Under the pieces are notes generated by a model that saw only the letters and a program-made list of their open reading frames with translations, was not told the DNA's origin and did no database searches. From JAIVJZ01 sp036386515 (GTDB lineage: Bacteria; Acidobacteriota; Blastocatellia; Pyrinomonadales; Pyrinomonadaceae), in assembly GCA_036386515.1 (NCBI GenBank), contig DASVVO010000089.1, positions 62,001 through 126,000 of the forward strand: a DNA stretch of 64,000 nucleotides. Reading direction: 5' to 3'. Made by a program: the position numbers and the translations under genes. Shown here one piece after another: positions 60,880 to 64,000 of the stretch. The stretch's first letter is position 1; each line of letters starts with the position of its first letter.

Positions 60880-62292
60880 ATGAGCGAACTCACGCCGGAA
60901 CTCACGCCGGATAAAGCGACCGTGCTCGTAGTTGACGACGATCAGGTGTTGCGGCGTCAACTCTTCTGGGCGCTCGACTCGGAGCACCACGTCCTCGAAG
61001 CCGACTCGCGCGCCGCGGCCATCACGCAGTTGAGCAGCGGGCGGGTTCAGGTCGTGCTCTGTGATCTGCACCTGCCGCCCGACCTCGACGGCATCAGCGA
61101 GGGGCTGGCCGTCATCGAAGCGGCGCGCGCCGCGCGTCCGAGCATCCCGGTCGTCGTCATCACCGGCAGCAACTCGCGGCAGACCGCCCTCGAAGCCATC
61201 CGCTGCGGCGCGTATGGCTTCTTCGAGAAACCTTTCAACGAGGCCGAAGTCACGCACATCGTCCGGCAGGCGGCGCGCGTGCGCCACCTCGAAGAAGAGA
61301 ACTTGAAACTGCGCGCCTCGCTCGATGCCTCTCGCGGTTTCCGCCGCCTGCTCGGCAGTTCGCCCGCGCTCGAACGCATCTTGAAACAGGCGCGCGCCGT
61401 CGCCTCGACGAGCGCGACCGTGCTGCTCGCGGGCGAGAACGGTACGGGCAAGGAGATTCTCGCGCGCGCCATCCACGATGAAAGCCCGCGCGCCGGGCGG
61501 CCTTTCATCGCCGTCAGTTGCGCGGCTCTGCCCGAGGAGTTGATCGAATCGGAACTGTTCGGCCACGAGCGCGGCGCGTTCACCGGCGCGGTGCAGGCCA
61601 AGATGGGACGCTTCGAGTTGGCCGACGGCGGCACGTTGTTTCTCGACGAGATCGGCGAACTCACGCAGGCCGTACAGGTGAAGCTCCTGCGCGTCTTGCA
61701 GGATCGCGCCTTTGAGCGTCTCGGCGGCACGAAAACTCTGAGCGTGGACATCCGCCTCATCGCCGCCAGTAACCGCGACCTCGAACAGGAGGTCGAAGAG
61801 GGACGCTTCCGCCGCGACCTCTTCTATCGCCTCAACGTCGTGCCGTTGCAACTGCCCGCCCTGCGCGAACGGCGCGAAGACCTTCCCATCCTCGCCGCCC
61901 ACTTCGCCACCAGGGCCGCCGACAAGCACGGCCGGCCGCCCGCAGCCCTCGACCCCGCGCTGCTCGAAGCCATACAGGAGTACGATTGGCCGGGCAACGT
62001 CCGCGAACTCGAAAATCTGATGGAACGGCTCGTCGTCTTAACCGCCGGTTCGCGGCTCGGCACGGAATTTCTCCCGGAAAAGATGCTGCACATCCGCCGC
62101 GCCCCCGCGCCCGACAACGGCCGCGACGACGACGAAGCCACCCTCGAAGGCGCGATGCTCACCCTCAAACGTCGCCTCCTGATCAATGCCATGCATGCCG
62201 AAGGCGGCAATAAAGCCGCCGCCGCCAAACGCCTCGGCATCAGTCGTTCCTACTTCCATCGCCTCATCGTCGAACTGAACATCACTACATGA
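60880..62292 (+). CDS. Sigma-54-dependent response regulator (PrsR-like)
   Basis: 470 residues from ATG 60880; the frame is open from 60811. The receiver has phospho-Asp62 in LCDLHLPPDLDGISEGL, the PrsR-style extended loop, and Lys in EKPF. The AAA+ domain has Walker A GENGTGK (185-191), a canonical GAFTGA loop (232-237) and FLDEIGE. A Fis-type helix-turn-helix ends the protein (NKAAAAKRLGISRSYFHRLI). It should activate sigma-54 promoters. It follows the PrsK-like kinase gene, and a sigma-54 promoter lies 230 bp beyond its end, in front of a third receiver gene. Confidence 0.94.
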   Translation: MSELTPELTPDKATVLVVDDDQVLRRQLFWALDSEHHVLEADSRAAAITQLSSGRVQVVLCDLHLPPDLDGISEGLAVIEAARAARPSIPVVVITGSNSRQTALEAIRCGAYGFFEKPFNEAEVTHIVRQAARVRHLEEENLKLRASLDASRGFRRLLGSSPALERILKQARAVASTSATVLLAGENGTGKEILARAIHDESPRAGRPFIAVSCAALPEELIESELFGHERGAFTGAVQAKMGRFELADGGTLFLDEIGELTQAVQVKLLRVLQDRAFERLGGTKTLSVDIRLIAASNRDLEQEVEEGRFRRDLFYRLNVVPLQLPALRERREDLPILAAHFATRAADKHGRPPAALDPALLEAIQEYDWPGNVRELENLMERLVVLTAGSRLGTEFLPEKMLHIRRAPAPDNGRDDDEATLEGAMLTLKRRLLINAMHAEGGNKAAAAKRLGISRSYFHRLIVELNITT

Positions 62293-62294
62293 AA

Positions 62295-62388
62295 GGGATG
62301 AGGGCGGAGGGATGAGGGATGAACAAGAAAGCATTCAAGAGCGTTGAGTGTTTATCTTATTCATCCCTCATCCCTCCGCCCTCATCCC
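62295..62388. repeat. GGGATGA inverted heptamer repeat after PrsR-like gene
   Basis: Left arm 62295-62322 (units 1, 3 and 4 GGGATGA, unit 2 GGGCGGA); right arm 62361-62388 (unit 3 TCCGCCC). The loop (AACAAGAAAGCATTCAAGAGCGTTGAGTGTTT) is like that of the copies at 39839 and 54721. The stem starts 3 nt after the stop codon. Confidence 0.9.
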
Positions 62389-62519
62389 TTCTTTAGTCCT
62401 CTCCTGTCTACACCCGGCAGCTCGCCTGTCTACTCCAGTTCACACCTGCGACCCGCCGGTTGTAAGCCGCCGGGGCACAAGTTCGGCGCAAACGGCCGTT
62501 TTGCGTCGTTCGCGGTTGG

Positions 62520-62535
62520 TGGCATGTGGTTTGCG
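62520..62535 (+). promoter_or_regulatory. Sigma-54 promoter of the stand-alone receiver gene
   Basis: TGGCATG-N4-TTGCG has the conserved GG (62521-62522) and GC (62533-62534) exactly 10 nt apart. It lies about 100 nt before the TTG start at 62638. Two direct repeats CCTGTCTAC near 62402 and 62427, about 100 nt upstream, could be enhancer sites for the adjacent activator. Confidence 0.7.
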
Positions 62536-62637
62536 ATGTATGTCGGGCGTCGGATGGGAAGCGAGTGTTGAAAAGTTTTAAGAGTCGCCGGCGGGTGCGC
62601 CCTCTTAAAGATGCGGGTGGCGGAAAGGAGCAGGACG

Positions 62638-63030
62638 TTGAAACCGAAACTTCTCATCGTTGACGACGAGACCGCCATCAGGCAGCAACTCTACTGGACG
62701 CTCTGCGACGAGTACGACGTGACGACGGCGAGCGACCTGCCCTCCGCCATGCACCACGCGACCAACTTCGAGCCGGTGATCTCGATCCTCGATTTGCACA
62801 TGCCCCCGGTACTCGATTCGCCCGAGGTCGGCCTGCGCATTCTCGACTATCTCAAAGAGCAGTGCCCGTCCTCGAAGGTCTACATCGTTAGTTCCGACGA
62901 GAGCATCGAGACGAAGAAAGCCTGTTTCCGGCAGGGCGCGGACGGTTTCCTGTCAAAACCGCTCGATGTCGAACAGTTGCTCACGACCGTGCGCCATTCG
63001 ACGCTCGCCGCGCGGCTCGAAGCGGCCTGA
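62638..63030 (+). CDS. Stand-alone receiver protein (PrsR-type receiver)
   Basis: 130 residues from TTG 62638, chosen because AAGGAG lies 8 nt upstream; an ATG at 62611 would read through that site. The receiver has Asp9-Asp10, phospho-Asp52 in ISILDLHMPP, Ser in VSSDE and Lys in LSKPL. Its loop (LHMPPVLDSPEVGLRILDYL) and QQLYWTL helix closely resemble the receiver of the PrsR-like gene just upstream. No output domain. Together with the kinase and activator it probably forms a phosphorelay; it could be a phosphate sink or a feedback brake. Confidence 0.85.
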   Translation: MKPKLLIVDDETAIRQQLYWTLCDEYDVTTASDLPSAMHHATNFEPVISILDLHMPPVLDSPEVGLRILDYLKEQCPSSKVYIVSSDESIETKKACFRQGADGFLSKPLDVEQLLTTVRHSTLAARLEAA

Positions 63031-63076
63031 AAATTTCTGTAACGAAACGAGCTTTGATCTCATATATCGTTAGGCG

Positions 63077-63298
63077 GTGAGCCTGTTGAAAGCGTTATTG
63101 AAAAAGCGGGTGCAGAACCCCGGCGGCGGCGACGAACTGACGCCCGCCGAGATACGCGGGGTGCTGCTCCAACTGGCGCGCAAGAAGATTTCCGAACGCG
63201 TGGCGCGCCCGGCCATCGAAGCTCTCAACCGGATCATGTGCGACGCCATCGCAGCCTCACAACTGTTGCGCGCCGCACAAGGCAAACACGGTCGTTGA
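63077..63298 (+). CDS. Small hypothetical protein
   Basis: 73 residues from a GTG without a strong ribosome site. Mostly helical (LTPAEIRGVLLQLARKKISERVARPAIEALNRIMCDAIAASQLL). It lies in the same direction 46 bp after the receiver gene. I do not recognise a family. Coding potential is moderate. Confidence 0.5.
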   Translation: MSLLKALLKKRVQNPGGGDELTPAEIRGVLLQLARKKISERVARPAIEALNRIMCDAIAASQLLRAAQGKHGR

Positions 63299-63525
63299 CA
63301 TAGTTTCATCCTCACACACGGGGGCGCGGCGGCGTTCTCCCCCAATCGCCGCTGCGCGCCGGAGAACAGTTCTTTGAGAGATTTTACAAGTTCGGCTCTC
63401 GTTCCCTTCACGAGAGACCGTTGCGCTCCGCGCACTTAACGGTAACCCTTCTGCCGCCGCCCGGAGCCGAAGCCCCCGCTTCCAAAATTGACTCATTCCC
63501 AGAGTCGCGGGGGCTTCATCTTTTT
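63299..63525 (+). ncRNA. Possible structured RNA with intrinsic terminator
   Basis: Between 63299 and the terminator are several inverted pairs: GCGCGGCGGCG with CGCCGCTGCGC (near 63324-63358, one mismatch) and CTCTCGT with ACGAGAG near 63400-63420. It ends with a GC-rich terminator and T-run, and no convincing reading frame covers it. It could be a small RNA of unknown class, or just a long 3' UTR. Confidence 0.35.
63469..63517 (+). terminator. Intrinsic terminator
   Basis: An 11-bp stem GAAGCCCCCGC (63469-63479) with GCGGGGGCTTC (63507-63517), a 27-nt loop and then ATCTTTTT. Confidence 0.7.
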
Positions 63526-63526
63526 A

Positions 63527-63613
63527 AGTGACAGGTGACGAGTGACAGGTGACAAGTTAAAGACAGGATTTCCGTTTTAACTTGTCGCCTGTCACTCGTC
63601 ACTTGTCACTGTC
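63527..63613. repeat. Inverted heptamer repeat, GTGACAG unit
   Basis: The left arm (GTGACAG, GTGACGA, GTGACAG, GTGACAA) is inverted in the right arm (TTGTCGC, CTGTCAC, TCGTCAC, TTGTCAC). The loop sequence AAAGACAGGATTTCCGTTTT is short. It shares its unit with the array at 40979-41066. It lies directly 5' of the SbcD-like gene's promoter. Confidence 0.85.
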
Positions 63614-63620
63614 TTTAAGG

Positions 63621-63626
63621 TATAAT
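63621..63626 (+). promoter_or_regulatory. Probable -10 box of SbcD-like gene
   Basis: TATAAT, 79 nt before the ATG at 63700 and just outside the right arm of the GTGACAG repeat. A TCGTCA at 18-nt spacing in that arm could act as -35, so the repeat may contribute to the promoter. Confidence 0.4.
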
Positions 63627-63699
63627 GGTCACACGACAGCGCATGCGTTTACCTCCCCCTGTGGGGCTTGAATTCTTGCGCGCGTCGTCGTGATTATTA

Positions 63700-64000
63700 T
63701 GAAATTTCTTCATCTCGCCGACATACATCTCGGTTGCCGACGCTACAACGTGGAGGAACGCACGGCCGATTTCTTCCGCGCCTGGAGCGACGTGATCGTG
63801 CGCCACGCCTTGCCGAACGCCGTTGACTTCGTGCTCATCTGCGGCGACTTCTTCAACTCGCGCAAAGTTGACCCGCAGGCGATGAACCACGCGATCATCG
63901 GGTTGAACATGTTGAAGGAGGCGGGGATTCCCGTCGTCGCCATCGAAGGCAATCACGACCAGCACGAGTCGGACGCCGTCAATCGTTTCAGTTGGATGCG
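63700..64000 (+). CDS. SbcD/Mre11-like DNA repair nuclease (5' part)
   Basis: 100 codons from ATG 63700 to the window edge; the 3' end is missing. The calcineurin-like phosphoesterase motifs are clear: MKFLHLADIHLG (Asp and His metal ligands), VLICGDFFN (Asp) and IEGNHDQHE (Asn, His, Asp). This is the nuclease subunit of the SbcCD/Mre11-Rad50 complex, which opens hairpins and processes DNA ends. An sbcC/rad50 partner would be expected downstream, outside the window. Relevant to the window: SbcCD is known to cut long DNA hairpins, such as those the heptamer palindromes could form. Confidence 0.92.

Overview
The window looks like chromosomal DNA of a GC-rich Gram-negative bacterium, most likely an acidobacterium of the Blastocatellia/Pyrinomonadales type. 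This is an inference: it rests on a VWA protein resembling the VWFA-related family typical of Acidobacteria, a tricorn-type protease, a TPR/Fis/receiver regulator, exported C-terminal-Phe beta-barrels, many two-component proteins and a high third-codon-position GC. There is no rRNA, phage, transposase or CRISPR array. One tRNA-Arg(ACG) lies at 24149-24222.

Layout. 1-3428 (-): three exported proteins with repeated 'uncoupled' surface domains. 3502-7816 (-): a receiver lacking its phospho-Asp, an NtrC-type sigma-54 activator and its probable histidine kinase, the last two separated by a low-GC four-helix-bundle gene enclosed in an inverted heptamer repeat. 8120-9810 (+): two paralogous beta-barrel outer-membrane proteins, each with a sigma-54-type promoter. 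9909-11543 (-): ATP-dependent PEP carboxykinase. 11672-16692: small unknown proteins, a transglutaminase-like protein, a [2Fe-2S] ferredoxin fusion and an exported alpha/beta hydrolase. 16811-18964 (-): a membrane Ser/Thr kinase with a very long activation-loop insert. 19272-24038: S41 peptidase, methyltransferase, then a small exported peptide gene divergent from a TPR/Fis/receiver regulator. 24341-32886: VWA protein, two zinc-ribbon-like unknowns, a giant tricorn-like protease, a response regulator, a Crp/Fnr pseudogene fragment and an intact Crp/Fnr regulator. 33003-37805 (-): three amidohydrolase-like proteins, two of which lack the HxH metal site. 38182-42652: Asn-rich lipoproteins, DUF1622, a YggX-like protein, peroxiredoxin, radical SAM and DUF2721 proteins. 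42993-44591 (+): an orphan flavin-dependent tryptophan halogenase. 45028-58596: Gly-rich protein, GntR regulator, PlsC-like acyltransferase, DUF2339, PhyH-like dioxygenase, SRPBCC, Mpo1-like, aldo/keto reductase, dienelactone hydrolase, PLP decarboxylase and an IMPase/CysQ-like phosphatase. 58738-63030 (+): a PrsK/PrsR-like kinase and sigma-54 activator, then a stand-alone receiver gene behind a sigma-54 promoter. The window ends inside an SbcD/Mre11-like nuclease gene.

The most unusual feature is a family of intergenic inverted repeats built from 7-bp (sometimes 8-bp) tandem units: (GGGATGA)n...(TCATCCC)n, plus GTGACAG, GAATCGT, GTCAGTT and ATTGATTC versions. They usually lie at gene 3' ends, often supply the stop codon, and one copy encloses the four-helix-bundle gene. 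Two other systems stand out: the exported peptide divergent from a TPR regulator, and a possible sigma-54 circuit linking the NtrC/kinase pair to the two outer-membrane proteins.
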